Assembly (NCBI GenBank): GCA_028823885.1
Contig: JAPPFK010000013.1
Location: forward strand, 1-39,350
DNA length: 39,350 nt
Direction of reading: 5' to 3'
Source of the DNA: Rhodospirillales bacterium
GTDB taxonomy: Bacteria > Pseudomonadota > Alphaproteobacteria > Rhodospirillales > UBA2165
A program made the translations under genes and the position numbers. This document shows positions 28,464-38,074 of the stretch, piece by piece. The notes beneath the pieces are model-generated. The model saw only the letters and a program-made list of their open reading frames with translations, was not told where the DNA came from and searched no databases. Within the stretch, counting starts at the first letter, position 1. Every line of letters begins with the position of its first letter.

Positions 28464-29192
28464 ATGATCAAGACAATCTTGAGGCTGTTCCGCATCGCCA
28501 AAAACACTTTCTTTCTAGGGATGTTGTGCGTCACGCTGTTAGTGACGGTGGCAGGACTTGCCATTCACAGCATCCAGCTCACTACGAAACTTACACTCGC
28601 GGCAACGAACGCGGCGGCAGCAGCGGCGAACCACCGAAAGGCCATGGCTGTCGCCGCTTCAGCGCATCGCAAGGACAAGGCGAAGGCCGTCGCGAAGACG
28701 AAGGCAAGGGAAAAGGCGAAGGCACGGATCAGGCGGTTTGCCGTTGCCGGCGCGGCCGCAGTTCCCATGGCCGGGATGTTGGCAGGGCCGGCAATTGCCG
28801 GTTCCTTCGAAGTGGCGGATTTCAATAATTGGAAGACAAACAACCCGGAAGGAGGGTTCGCAGACTATGCCTGCGAAACAGGCGAGGCAGGCGCGGAACT
28901 GGTTGATGAAGTCCTTCGAGAGCTCCCGGAACCGATGAGGCCGCATCCCGACGCAGTTCGTGAATGGATACCCCAATGTGGCGATCAATTGGAAGATCAG
29001 CCATGGGAAGTTCTGCCGACTTGGGACGAAATCATCGGGTGGGTGCCATCTTTTGACGGCCTCGGGCGATGGCTGCCGTCACCCGAGGACGTGAATGACT
29101 CGATACCGAACGGCGAAGCACTCAAGGAATTACTTCCCACTGAAGAAATGCAGGAGTTAATTTCGCGATTCAAGCGTCAAATTTCAAAATGA
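28464..29192 (+). CDS. Unknown membrane-anchored protein with an Ala/Lys-rich linker
   Basis: A 242-aa protein. Residues ~16-38 form a membrane helix (FFLGMLCVTLLVTVAGLAIH). Residues ~43-90 are an Ala-, Lys- and Arg-rich stretch (AKAVAKTKAREKAKARIRR) likely to be a long helix or coiled coil. Residues ~91-113 form a second hydrophobic segment (FAVAGAAAVPMAGMLAGPAIA). The C-terminal ~130 residues are acidic and soluble, with repeated tryptophan/proline patches (REWIPQ, WEVLPTWDEIIGWVPSF, GRWLPSPEDV). The GGGAT ahead of the ATG is a modest ribosome site. Composition is less GC-rich than the flanking core genes, suggesting transfer. I do not recognise the family. A palindrome and a strong terminator lie downstream. 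Confidence 0.62.
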   Translation: MIKTILRLFRIAKNTFFLGMLCVTLLVTVAGLAIHSIQLTTKLTLAATNAAAAAANHRKAMAVAASAHRKDKAKAVAKTKAREKAKARIRRFAVAGAAAVPMAGMLAGPAIAGSFEVADFNNWKTNNPEGGFADYACETGEAGAELVDEVLRELPEPMRPHPDAVREWIPQCGDQLEDQPWEVLPTWDEIIGWVPSFDGLGRWLPSPEDVNDSIPNGEALKELLPTEEMQELISRFKRQISK

Positions 29193-29222
29193 GACACTAC
29201 CAACCTTGCAGGAATTCGACGA

Positions 29223-29243
29223 GCTATGCAAATTTTGCATAGC
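29223..29243. promoter_or_regulatory. 21-bp palindrome, second copy of the ligA-upstream motif
   Basis: Half-sites GCTATGCAAA and TTTGCATAGC form a palindrome broken only at the centre base. 18 of 21 bases match the reverse complement of the site at 11649-11669. It lies 31 bases after the membrane-protein stop and about 80 bases before the hairpin cluster, so it could regulate a transcript starting there. Confidence 0.5.
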
Positions 29244-29322
29244 AAACGTGTGGTAATCACACTGGCGATTTTGCACTGCAACAACTACATATCTTGACAG
29301 CGACGGCGTCAGCTGGCGCTCT

Positions 29323-29379
29323 CCGGGCCCCCCCGGCCCGGATTTCCAAGGGTCTTCGGACCCTACGTCTCCCAGACGT
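29323..29379 (+). ncRNA. Cluster of three hairpins, candidate structured RNA
   Basis: Three stems follow one another: CCGGGCC-CCCCC-GGCCCGG (29323-29341), AGGGTC-TTCG-GACCCT with a stable UUCG loop (29349-29364), and ACGTCT-CCC-AGACGT (29365-29379). The terminator follows 21 bases later. The second and third stems stack with no bases between them. This could be a small RNA ending at the terminator, or a 3' UTR of the membrane-protein gene. No convincing promoter boxes are visible and it resembles no RNA family I know. Confidence 0.35.
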
Positions 29380-29400
29380 GAAGCCTCCCTGTTAAACTCA

Positions 29401-29432
29401 CCGGGAAAGTTTTACTTTCCCGGTCTTTTTTT
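29401..29432 (+). terminator. Strong Rho-independent terminator
   Basis: A perfect 10-bp stem CCGGGAAAGT/ACTTTCCCGG with a TTT loop, followed by TCTTTTTTT. The T-run is on the plus strand only, so it stops plus-strand transcripts, either from the membrane-protein gene or a small RNA, before the convergent EF-G-like gene. Confidence 0.93.
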
Positions 29433-29462
29433 GCTCCTAGATCGGGTCGTGTTTTGACGCCC

Positions 29463-31502
29463 TTATTCGGCGGCGATGCCGAGCTCCGATTGCCGGGCCT
29501 TCACCACCTGATCGGCTTCCTTGCCGGTTATTTCCTGCAGCCGGTCGAACTCGAATTCAAAGGTGCCCACGCCCTGGGTCGACGAGCGCAACTCGTTGAT
29601 CAGGTCGAGAATTTCCGATTCCGGCATGTGGGCGTTCACCTCGTCCCAGCCCTTCCAGCCTTCCTTCGGCTCGAACCCGAGGATTTGGCCGCGGCGCCCG
29701 GAAACCAGGCTTTGAACCCGCGACAAGAATTCCGACGGAACGGAAATGGTGACCGAGAAAATCGGCTCCAGCAGGACCGGGCCGCATTTCGGCATCCCTT
29801 CCCGCATGGCCAGGCTGCCGGCCGTCTTGAACGCCTGGTCCGAACTGTCGACGGCGTGGAACTGTCCGTCGGTCAATTCGACCGAGACATCGACCACGGG
29901 AAATCCGAGCGGCCCCTGGGAGAGATACTCCTTCACCCCGTTTTCGACCGCCGGGATGTACTGCTTGGGCACCACGCCGCCGGTGATCGAGTCGGTAAAC
30001 TGGAACCCCGAACCTCTCGGCAGCGGTTTGATTTCGATATGAACGTCGCCGAACTGGCCGTGCCCTCCCGACTGCTTTTTGTGCCGCGCATGTTGCGAGA
30101 TGGGCTTCTTGATGGATTCCTTGTACGCCACCTGAGGCAGGCCGCCATCGACCTCGAGCTTGTTTCGGTTGTGCATCCGCTCAAGCGCGATTCGGAGATG
30201 GGTTTCGCCCTGGCCGCGCAGCACGAACTCGCCGGTATCCGGATTCGGGCCGTAGGTCAGCGACGGATCCTCTTCGATGAGCCGCGCCAGCGCGCCGGCC
30301 ATCTTCACCTCGTCGTCCCGCCTGCCCGCATGGATGGCCAGCGCGTAGACGGGCTTCGGCGGCGCCGGCCACGCCGGACCTTCGGCGTTGCCCGACGGCG
30401 ACAGCAGGTCTCCCGAGCGCACTTCCTCCATCCGGCCGAGCGCGCCCACCTCGCCCTCGGCGAGTTTGGCGACCTTGTCCTGGTCGGCGCCCCTCAGCTT
30501 GACGATACCGCTCACCCGGGAGCCGCCGAGCGTCGCGCCGTCCTCGACGTCGCCACGCAGAATCCGGGCGATGGACCGCTTGCCGGTCTGCGAACCGTGA
30601 GAGGTCTTGAAGACCCGGGCAACCGCCTCGCCGTCGGCATCGATGCCGATCCGCTCGCGGGTCGCCGCGATGCCGGGCGCCTCGTGGCGCAGCACCTTCA
30701 ACAACCGCGTAATGCCGTGATCGGATTCGGCCGAGCCGAAAAACACCGGGACGAGATTCCCCGCCCTGGTCGCCGCCGCGAGGTGGTCGTAGGTCTCGCC
30801 GACCTCGGGCACCTCGTCTTCCAGCAGCTTCTCCAGCAGGCCGTCATCGAAATCGGAGAGCGCCTCCAGCATTACCGTCCGTTCGATTTCCAGACGGTCG
30901 CTGAGGTCGGCGGGTACGTCCGCGATCTCCTTGGGATCGCCCTCGGTGTACTCGAAGGCCCGCTTGCTCGCGAGATCGACATATCCGGTGATCTCATCGC
31001 CTGTCCTGATGGGAATTTCGCGCAGGACCAGCGGCTGGTCTATGACCCCGCGCAGCGCGTCCACGCTCTCGGCGACGCTCGCCGCGGCGCCGTGGATTTT
31101 GTTGATGAAGATGATATGCGGCACGCCTTGCTCGTGGAGCCCGCGCAACAGCCGCGCGGCGCCGAGGGCCTTGTCCGCGCCGGGCTCGATCACCACCACG
31201 GCGATATCACATACGGCCAAGGCGCTGAGCGTGTCCTGGATGAGTTCGACCGAACCCGGACAGTCCAAGAGAGTCCACGAATCGCCGAGATAGTCGAAGC
31301 TGGCGACATTCATTTCGACGCTCATGGTCCGGGAGCGCGCCTCGGGAGATGAATCGCCGACCGTATTGCCTTCGGTGATCCTGCCCAGGCGATTTGTCGC
31401 ACCGGCCTTGAACAGCATGGCTTCGAGTAACGAGGTCTTGCCGCTCAGGTACGGACCCACAAGGGCCGCGCAACGGGGACCGAATTCAGATGTGTCTGCC
31501 AC
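29463..31502 (-). CDS. EF-G-like translational GTPase paralogue
   Basis: A 679-aa protein with the full EF-G domain order. The G domain has P-loop LVGPYLSGKTSL, a switch region RTMSVEMNVASF, a G3 variant LLDCPGSVEL in place of DTPGH, and a G4 variant FINKIHG in place of NKxD. Domain II follows, and domains III-V end with the EF-G-like RGQILGFEPKEGWKGW. Domain IV has GHGQFGDVHIEIKPL. It is the second, divergent EF-G found in many alphaproteobacteria, not the essential fusA, which would sit with rpsG and tufA. I choose GTG 31502 (VADTSEFGPR) with GGAGG upstream instead of the ORF-track 31586. It lies 161 bases after the aminotransferase on the same strand. The altered G4 motif may change guanine specificity. 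Confidence 0.88.
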   Translation of the reverse strand: MADTSEFGPRCAALVGPYLSGKTSLLEAMLFKAGATNRLGRITEGNTVGDSSPEARSRTMSVEMNVASFDYLGDSWTLLDCPGSVELIQDTLSALAVCDIAVVVIEPGADKALGAARLLRGLHEQGVPHIIFINKIHGAAASVAESVDALRGVIDQPLVLREIPIRTGDEITGYVDLASKRAFEYTEGDPKEIADVPADLSDRLEIERTVMLEALSDFDDGLLEKLLEDEVPEVGETYDHLAAATRAGNLVPVFFGSAESDHGITRLLKVLRHEAPGIAATRERIGIDADGEAVARVFKTSHGSQTGKRSIARILRGDVEDGATLGGSRVSGIVKLRGADQDKVAKLAEGEVGALGRMEEVRSGDLLSPSGNAEGPAWPAPPKPVYALAIHAGRRDDEVKMAGALARLIEEDPSLTYGPNPDTGEFVLRGQGETHLRIALERMHNRNKLEVDGGLPQVAYKESIKKPISQHARHKKQSGGHGQFGDVHIEIKPLPRGSGFQFTDSITGGVVPKQYIPAVENGVKEYLSQGPLGFPVVDVSVELTDGQFHAVDSSDQAFKTAGSLAMREGMPKCGPVLLEPIFSVTISVPSEFLSRVQSLVSGRRGQILGFEPKEGWKGWDEVNAHMPESEILDLINELRSSTQGVGTFEFEFDRLQEITGKEADQVVKARQSELGIAAE

Positions 31503-31663
31503 GGGTAGTTCCTCCCAGCCGTCTAGGCGTTTTGAAGCTCCAGGCGGACGCTTTTCGCCGCGACCCGAGTGGAGGCGCCGCGGCACGCCCTTGGGGGAAA
31601 GGTTAGCGGCCCGGAACCGGAGTCTTCAAGGAGAATCCGGTCTCCAAACGATACGGATCGAGC

Positions 31664-32914
<1,251 letters not shown>

Positions 32915-33006
32915 TCAAAAAAACCGGCGGCAAACTACGCCCGCCGCCGCGCCGCTGCAATAACAGATTGTGCGCCTCTGAAAGTGCTTGGATAGTAGGC
33001 CCCGCC

Positions 33007-34365
33007 ATGTCCCCGCTTCTCAATCCGCGCCTTTGGATCATCGGCCTCGGCATCGTCATCCTGCCCCTCGATTCTTCGGTGAACGTGGCGTTTCCGTTTA
33101 TCGCGCAGGCGTTCGATCTGCCTGCATCGGCTCTGCGGTTGGTCGTGGTCACCTATATTTTGAGCGCAATGACCCTGCTGCTGATCGCCGGGCGCATGGG
33201 CGACATATGGGGATACCGGCGTATCTTCAGGCTGGGTCTCGCCATCAGCGTGGCCGCGCTGCTTCTGAATGCGGCGGCGCCGAGCTACGAATTTCTGCTG
33301 GCGGCCCGCATCGGGCAGGGTATCGGCGTGGCGCTTACGCTGTCCTGTGCACCGGCACTCGTCATCGGACTGTTCCCCGACGCCGATCGCGGCAAGGCCA
33401 TCGGGGCCTATGCCATGATATTCGCCGGTTCCATGGCCGTGGGCCCGATCATCGGCGGGTGGGTCATCGAGACATGGGATTGGCGGGCGGTATTCTGGTA
33501 CCGGGCGCCCTTGGCCGCCGCGGCGCTCATCGGATCGGTCTTCATCGCCGAACGGCCGGCCGGGAAAAGCCGCAGGTTCGATGTCGCCGGGGCCATCCTG
33601 CTGGGCTCCGCCATGGCGCTGATCTTCACCTCATTGAACAGCATTGCCGCATCGGGCGCGACGGCGGCGATCGCCGGTGCCGCGGGGGCCGGGACATTCG
33701 TCTATTTCATCCGGCACCAACTCAAAAGCGAGGCGCCGCTCATCGACCTCGGCTACTTCGCATCCTGGCGGTTTTCCGGACTGACCGTCTCCAACGTTCT
33801 CCTGAACCTCGCGGCCTTCTCGGTCATGATGGTGGTGCCGTTCTATCTGGGCCGGGCCGCCGGCATGGACGGCGGAACCATCGGTTACGTTCTCGCCGCC
33901 TATGCGGGCGGCGTCGCCATTACGGCCTGGACCGCAGGTCAATTGCTGGGGGCGCCGGGCGGCGAAGACGACGTTGCGCCCCGGCTCATGCGGCTCAGCG
34001 CCTTGATGATCGGCGGGGGTCTGTGGCTGGTTTCGCAACTGGGCTCCGGTAACAGCCTTTGGGCCGTCGCGGGCTGCATCGGAATTGTCGGCGCCGGGCT
34101 CGGCCTGTATCAGGCGACGTTTCTCTACATGGTCACGGGCACCCTGCCGCCCGAGGACAGGGGCGTCGCGGGCAGTCTCGCGGAAATGACCCGCACCATG
34201 GGCAACGTCAGCGCCGCGACCCTGATGTTCGAGGTGTTCCGGACAAGGCGGGCGGCGGACGGCTTCGACGCCGGATTTGCCTCGACCTATACTCTGGCCG
34301 CGGGCATCGCCTTCGTCGTGCTTGCGGTGATGCTGCTGGCGCCCATATTCCATCGGCGCAAGTGA
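33007..34365 (+). CDS. MFS drug-resistance-type transporter (DHA2-like)
   Basis: A 452-aa integral membrane protein with about 14 predicted helices. Family signs are the first-helix acidic [14 protein letters not shown] (the DHA2-type motif D1), motif [17 protein letters not shown] between helices 2 and 3, and motif C-like [15 protein letters not shown] in helix 5. It would export small hydrophobic compounds using the proton gradient. The substrate is unknown. ATG 33007 ([10 protein letters not shown]) is chosen since the 61 residues before it in the ORF-track version are not membrane-protein-like. It shares a 143-base divergent region with the aminotransferase and ends 43 bases before uvrB. 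Confidence 0.9.
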   Translation: MSPLLNPRLWIIGLGIVILPLDSSVNVAFPFIAQAFDLPASALRLVVVTYILSAMTLLLIAGRMGDIWGYRRIFRLGLAISVAALLLNAAAPSYEFLLAARIGQGIGVALTLSCAPALVIGLFPDADRGKAIGAYAMIFAGSMAVGPIIGGWVIETWDWRAVFWYRAPLAAAALIGSVFIAERPAGKSRRFDVAGAILLGSAMALIFTSLNSIAASGATAAIAGAAGAGTFVYFIRHQLKSEAPLIDLGYFASWRFSGLTVSNVLLNLAAFSVMMVVPFYLGRAAGMDGGTIGYVLAAYAGGVAITAWTAGQLLGAPGGEDDVAPRLMRLSALMIGGGLWLVSQLGSGNSLWAVAGCIGIVGAGLGLYQATFLYMVTGTLPPEDRGVAGSLAEMTRTMGNVSAATLMFEVFRTRRAADGFDAGFASTYTLAAGIAFVVLAVMLLAPIFHRRK

Positions 34366-34389
34366 TCTGCCAATCGGGCGTGATATAAT
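34362..34389 (+). promoter_or_regulatory. Possible uvrB promoter
   Basis: A perfect TATAAT lies 19 bases upstream of the uvrB ATG, and a weak GTGATC sits 16 bases before it, overlapping the end of the MFS gene. No GTTC-N7-GTTC SOS box is visible nearby. Confidence 0.4.
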
Positions 34390-34408
34390 CGGCCCCGAAG
34401 GAAAATTC

Positions 34409-36613
34409 ATGCCGCTGCTTGACCATACCGGGATCGATTTCATCCCCGAAAAACGCCCCCTCATCGAGGGCGGCGAGGCGCTGCGCGTGGTCTCGGAGTT
34501 CGAGCCGGCCGGCGACCAGCCCGAGGCCATCGGCGAATTGACGGCCAGCATCCGCGGCGGCGACAAGGATCAGGTGCTGCTGGGGGTTACCGGATCGGGC
34601 AAGACCTTCACCATGGCCCACGTCATTCAGGCGCTGAACCGGCCGACCCTGGTGCTGGCCCCGAACAAGACGTTGGCGGCGCAGCTCTACGGCGAAATGA
34701 AGGAGTTCTTCCCCGACAACGCGGTCGAGTATTTCGTCTCCTACTACGACTACTACCAGCCCGAAGCCTACGTGCCTCGCTCGGACACCTATATCGAGAA
34801 GGACGCGTCGATCAACGAGCAGATCGACCGGATGCGGCATTCGGCGACCCGCGCGCTGCTGGAGCGCAACGATGTGGTGATCGTCGCCTCGGTGTCCTGC
34901 ATCTACGGTATCGGCGCGGTGGAGACCTACGCCCAGATGACGGTCAGGCTGACCGCCGGCGGGGCCATGGACCGCAAGGCGCTGCTCAGGGAGCTGGTGG
35001 AGCTTCAATACACGAGAAACGACTCGGCGTTCTTCCGCGGCACCTTCCGGGTGCGCGGCGACGTGGTCGAGATCTTTCCCTCCCACCTGGAGGACCGGGC
35101 CTGGCGGGTCAGCCTGTTCGGCGACGAGATCGAGGGAATCTGGGAAATCGATCCCCTGACCGGCGAGAAAACGGCGCGGCTCGAAGAGGTCACCGTCTAT
35201 CCGTCCAGCCACTACGTCACGCCCCGCCCGACCCTCCAGCAGGCCATCCCCAAGATCAAGGAGGAGCTCAAGGAGCGGGTGGCCTGGTTCGAGAGGAACG
35301 GCAAGCTGCTGGAGGCCCAGCGGCTGGAGGAACGGACCGCCTTCGATCTCGAAATGCTGGAGACCACCGGGCATTGTGCGGGGATCGAGAACTACTCCCG
35401 CTACCTGACCGGCCGGGCGCCGGGCGAGCCGCCGCCGACCCTGTTCGAATATCTGCCCGAAAACGCGCTTCTGGTGGTCGACGAAAGCCATGTCACGGTG
35501 CCCCAGCTGGGCGGCATGTACCGGGGCGATTTCAACCGCAAATCGACCCTCGCCGAATACGGATTCCGGCTGCCGTCCTGCATCGACAACCGGCCGCTGA
35601 AATTCGAGGAATGGGAGGCCATGCGGCCGCAGACCGTGTTCGTCTCGGCGACCCCGGGCCCGTGGGAGCTCGAAGCCACCGGCGGCGTGTTCGTCGAACA
35701 GGTGGTCCGCCCGACCGGTCTGGTGGACCCGGAGTGCAGCGTCCGGCCGGTGGAGGCCCAGGTCGACGATCTGCTGGCCGAGTGCCGCGCCTCCGCCGCC
35801 AACGGGGAACGGGTGCTGGTCACCACCCTGACCAAGCGCATGGCCGAGGACCTGACGGAGTACATGCACGAGGCGGGCCTCCGGGTCCGCTACCTGCATT
35901 CGGACATCGACACGCTGGAGCGGATCGAGATCATCCGCGACCTGCGCCTGGGCGCGTTCGACGTGCTGGTGGGCATCAACCTGCTCCGCGAGGGTCTCGA
36001 CATTCCCGAATGCGCGCTGGTCGCGATCCTGGATGCCGACAAGGAGGGCTTCCTGCGCTCCAAGACGTCCCTCGTCCAGACCATCGGCCGGGCGGCGCGA
36101 AACGTCGATGGGCGGGTGCTGCTCTACGCCGACAACAAGACCGAGTCGCTGGACTACGCCATCGGCGAGACCAACCGGCGGCGCGCCAAGCAGCAGGCCT
36201 ACAACGAGGCCCGCGGCATCACTCCGGCAAGCGTCAAGAAGGGGATCTCGGACGTCTTGCAGTCGGTCTACGAGGCCGACTACGTGACCGTCGATCTGGG
36301 GGTGAGCGAAGGCAGCCACAAGGTGGGCGGCAATTTGCAGGCCCACCTGAAGGACATGAACAAGCGCATGCTGGATGCGGCGGCCAACCTGGAATTCGAG
36401 GAGGCGGCCCGGCTCCGGGACGAAATCCGCCGCCTTGAAGCCATCGACCTGGGGCTGGACAAGGCCGGCGTCTCACCCGCCGCGGCGGCCGAGGCGGGGG
36501 TCCGGCCATCTCCGTTCAGGCCCGACAGGGCGGGCGTCCAGCCCCGCACCGCCGGCAAACGGAAATCCAAGGCTCACGGCAAGAAGAAGCGCCGCGACGG
36601 GCGGGTGCGGTAA
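34409..36613 (+). CDS. uvrB: Excinuclease ABC subunit B (UvrB)
   Basis: A 734-aa damage-recognition helicase-like subunit of nucleotide excision repair, which receives DNA from UvrA and recruits UvrC. Visible are the Walker [18 protein letters not shown] (residues ~52-68), the beta-hairpin segment [20 protein letters not shown], Walker [11 protein letters not shown], helicase motifs V/VI ([19 protein letters not shown] and [13 protein letters not shown]), and the C-terminal UVR coiled coil [19 protein letters not shown] basic tail ([18 protein letters not shown]) extends beyond the UVR domain. Start and length are standard apart from that tail. Confidence 0.97.
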   Translation: MPLLDHTGIDFIPEKRPLIEGGEALRVVSEFEPAGDQPEAIGELTASIRGGDKDQVLLGVTGSGKTFTMAHVIQALNRPTLVLAPNKTLAAQLYGEMKEFFPDNAVEYFVSYYDYYQPEAYVPRSDTYIEKDASINEQIDRMRHSATRALLERNDVVIVASVSCIYGIGAVETYAQMTVRLTAGGAMDRKALLRELVELQYTRNDSAFFRGTFRVRGDVVEIFPSHLEDRAWRVSLFGDEIEGIWEIDPLTGEKTARLEEVTVYPSSHYVTPRPTLQQAIPKIKEELKERVAWFERNGKLLEAQRLEERTAFDLEMLETTGHCAGIENYSRYLTGRAPGEPPPTLFEYLPENALLVVDESHVTVPQLGGMYRGDFNRKSTLAEYGFRLPSCIDNRPLKFEEWEAMRPQTVFVSATPGPWELEATGGVFVEQVVRPTGLVDPECSVRPVEAQVDDLLAECRASAANGERVLVTTLTKRMAEDLTEYMHEAGLRVRYLHSDIDTLERIEIIRDLRLGAFDVLVGINLLREGLDIPECALVAILDADKEGFLRSKTSLVQTIGRAARNVDGRVLLYADNKTESLDYAIGETNRRRAKQQAYNEARGITPASVKKGISDVLQSVYEADYVTVDLGVSEGSHKVGGNLQAHLKDMNKRMLDAAANLEFEEAARLRDEIRRLEAIDLGLDKAGVSPAAAAEAGVRPSPFRPDRAGVQPRTAGKRKSKAHGKKKRRDGRVR

Positions 36614-36682
36614 TTCTTCGCCGGCTCCCGGCCCCGCAATTCATCTGTTATCCTTCCCCCTCGATTTCAGGGAGGTTCCGCC

Positions 36683-37936
36683 ATGGATTGGTCCGTCAGC
36701 CGCCGGCCGGCATTCTGGCAAGGCACGAAACTCGCCTATCCGGACGTGCCAAGGGAACACCCGAAGTTCTCCGAGAGCGTTACCGTCGGCAATCTCGTCC
36801 TGGTGTCCGGGTGCGGCGGCAAGGATACCGTGACCGGCGCACCGGCGCCGCCGGACGTCGCCGGCCAGGTCACGACGGCGCTGGACAAGACGAGGGCGGC
36901 GCTGGAGGCAGCCGGCAGCTCCATGGAGAACATCATCAAGACGTTCTTCCTGATCCGCAGCCTGGACGACTATGGCGAGGTGAGAAAGACCGAAACCGAA
37001 TATTACGAGCGTCACGCGCCGTCCCTGATCGAGACGCCGCCGTCCGCGACCCTGATGGTGGTGCCCGGCCTCGCCAACCCCGCCTACCGGCTCGAATACG
37101 AGGTGATCGCGGCGAAGGACCGGACCGCCCCCGAATGGGGCGTCACCTATTACCCGGAGTTCTGGGGCGGCAGGGAGCTGGCGTTCCCGCACGTGCCGAA
37201 GGAGCACGCCAAGTTCGCCCGCACCCAGGTCATCGGCGGCCTGGTCGCCGTCTCCGGCTGTCAGGCCCTGGACCACGGCACGGTTCGGGTCGAGACCATG
37301 GACTTCGCCGAACAAACCCGCATCTGCCTCGACAAGGTGCGGACCGGCATGGAGGAAACCGGCGGATCCCTCGAAACCACCGCCAAGACGGTGGTGTTCA
37401 TCAAGGACCCGGCGCGGATTTCCGAGTACCGGGACATCGAGCGCGCCTATTTCGCCGAACACGCGCCCGCCCTGGCGGACAACCCGCCGGCCAGCACCCT
37501 GATGGTGGTCGAGGAACTGCCCCGGCCCGAATTCCTCGTCGAGGTGGAGGCCTTCGGGGTCGCCGGCGGCGCGCTCCCCGGCTGGCCGGTCGCCTTCTAT
37601 CCGGGCGCCGTCCGGGCCGGGCAGTTGCTGTTCTCCGCCGCCATCGGCGCCGGCGGCGGCATCGAGGCCCAGATCGAGTCACAGATCGAGGCGGCGTTCA
37701 CCGGCCTCAAGGCCTCCCTAGAAAATGCCGGCGGACGCCTCGACGGTCTGGTCAAGACGACCATGATGCTGACCCGGCTCGAGGACTACCCCGTAATGCG
37801 GCGGGTCGAGACGGAGTTCTACGAAGCTCACGCCCCGGCGCTGCTCGACAATCCGCCCGCCAGCACGTTCATCCAACTCCAGGCCTGCGAAGGCGAGGAC
37901 AGCCTGTTCCAGGTCGACGGCACGGCGGTTCTGTAG
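36683..37936 (+). CDS. Protein of three tandem RidA (YjgF/Rid) domains
   Basis: A 417-aa protein made of three Rid domains, roughly residues 15-140, 150-275 and 285-410. Each shows the family pattern: an entry with PDVPREHPKFSESVTVGNLV- or HVPKEHAKFARTQVIGGLV-type sequence, a LVSGCGG/AVSGCQA strand, a long helix (ALDKTRAALEAAGSSMENII, CLDKVRTGMEETGGSLETTA), and a YYERHAPSL / YFAEHAPAL / FYEAHAPAL segment. The arginine that gives RidA its imine deaminase activity (P-x-R-x after NPPA) is replaced in all three (PPSATLMVV, PPASTLMVV, PPASTFIQL). Rid proteins trimerise, so one chain could mimic a trimer. The function is unknown; binding or a different hydrolysis is possible. It lies 69 bases after uvrB and 138 before pobA. 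Confidence 0.85.
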   Translation: MDWSVSRRPAFWQGTKLAYPDVPREHPKFSESVTVGNLVLVSGCGGKDTVTGAPAPPDVAGQVTTALDKTRAALEAAGSSMENIIKTFFLIRSLDDYGEVRKTETEYYERHAPSLIETPPSATLMVVPGLANPAYRLEYEVIAAKDRTAPEWGVTYYPEFWGGRELAFPHVPKEHAKFARTQVIGGLVAVSGCQALDHGTVRVETMDFAEQTRICLDKVRTGMEETGGSLETTAKTVVFIKDPARISEYRDIERAYFAEHAPALADNPPASTLMVVEELPRPEFLVEVEAFGVAGGALPGWPVAFYPGAVRAGQLLFSAAIGAGGGIEAQIESQIEAAFTGLKASLENAGGRLDGLVKTTMMLTRLEDYPVMRRVETEFYEAHAPALLDNPPASTFIQLQACEGEDSLFQVDGTAVL

Positions 37937-38074
37937 GGGCCCTCCCCTCGCTCATCCGCCCTCGGGCGCGAGAACTACGAAAACCGGTGTGATCCCCCCT
38001 GAGATGTGGCACGCTTTCGGCGGGGCGATACCGCGCGGCCCGTCGAGAAGCCTGGATCAATCGGGGAGAAGATC

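Noticed and set aside
29323-29432. tmRNA, SRP RNA or 6S RNA at the hairpin cluster
   Set aside because: No tRNA-like acceptor end, no GGAAGCAG-type SRP loop and no long bulged 6S helix are visible.
34300-34409. SOS (LexA) control of uvrB
   Set aside because: No GTTC-N7-GTTC alphaproteobacterial SOS box is seen in the short upstream gap.
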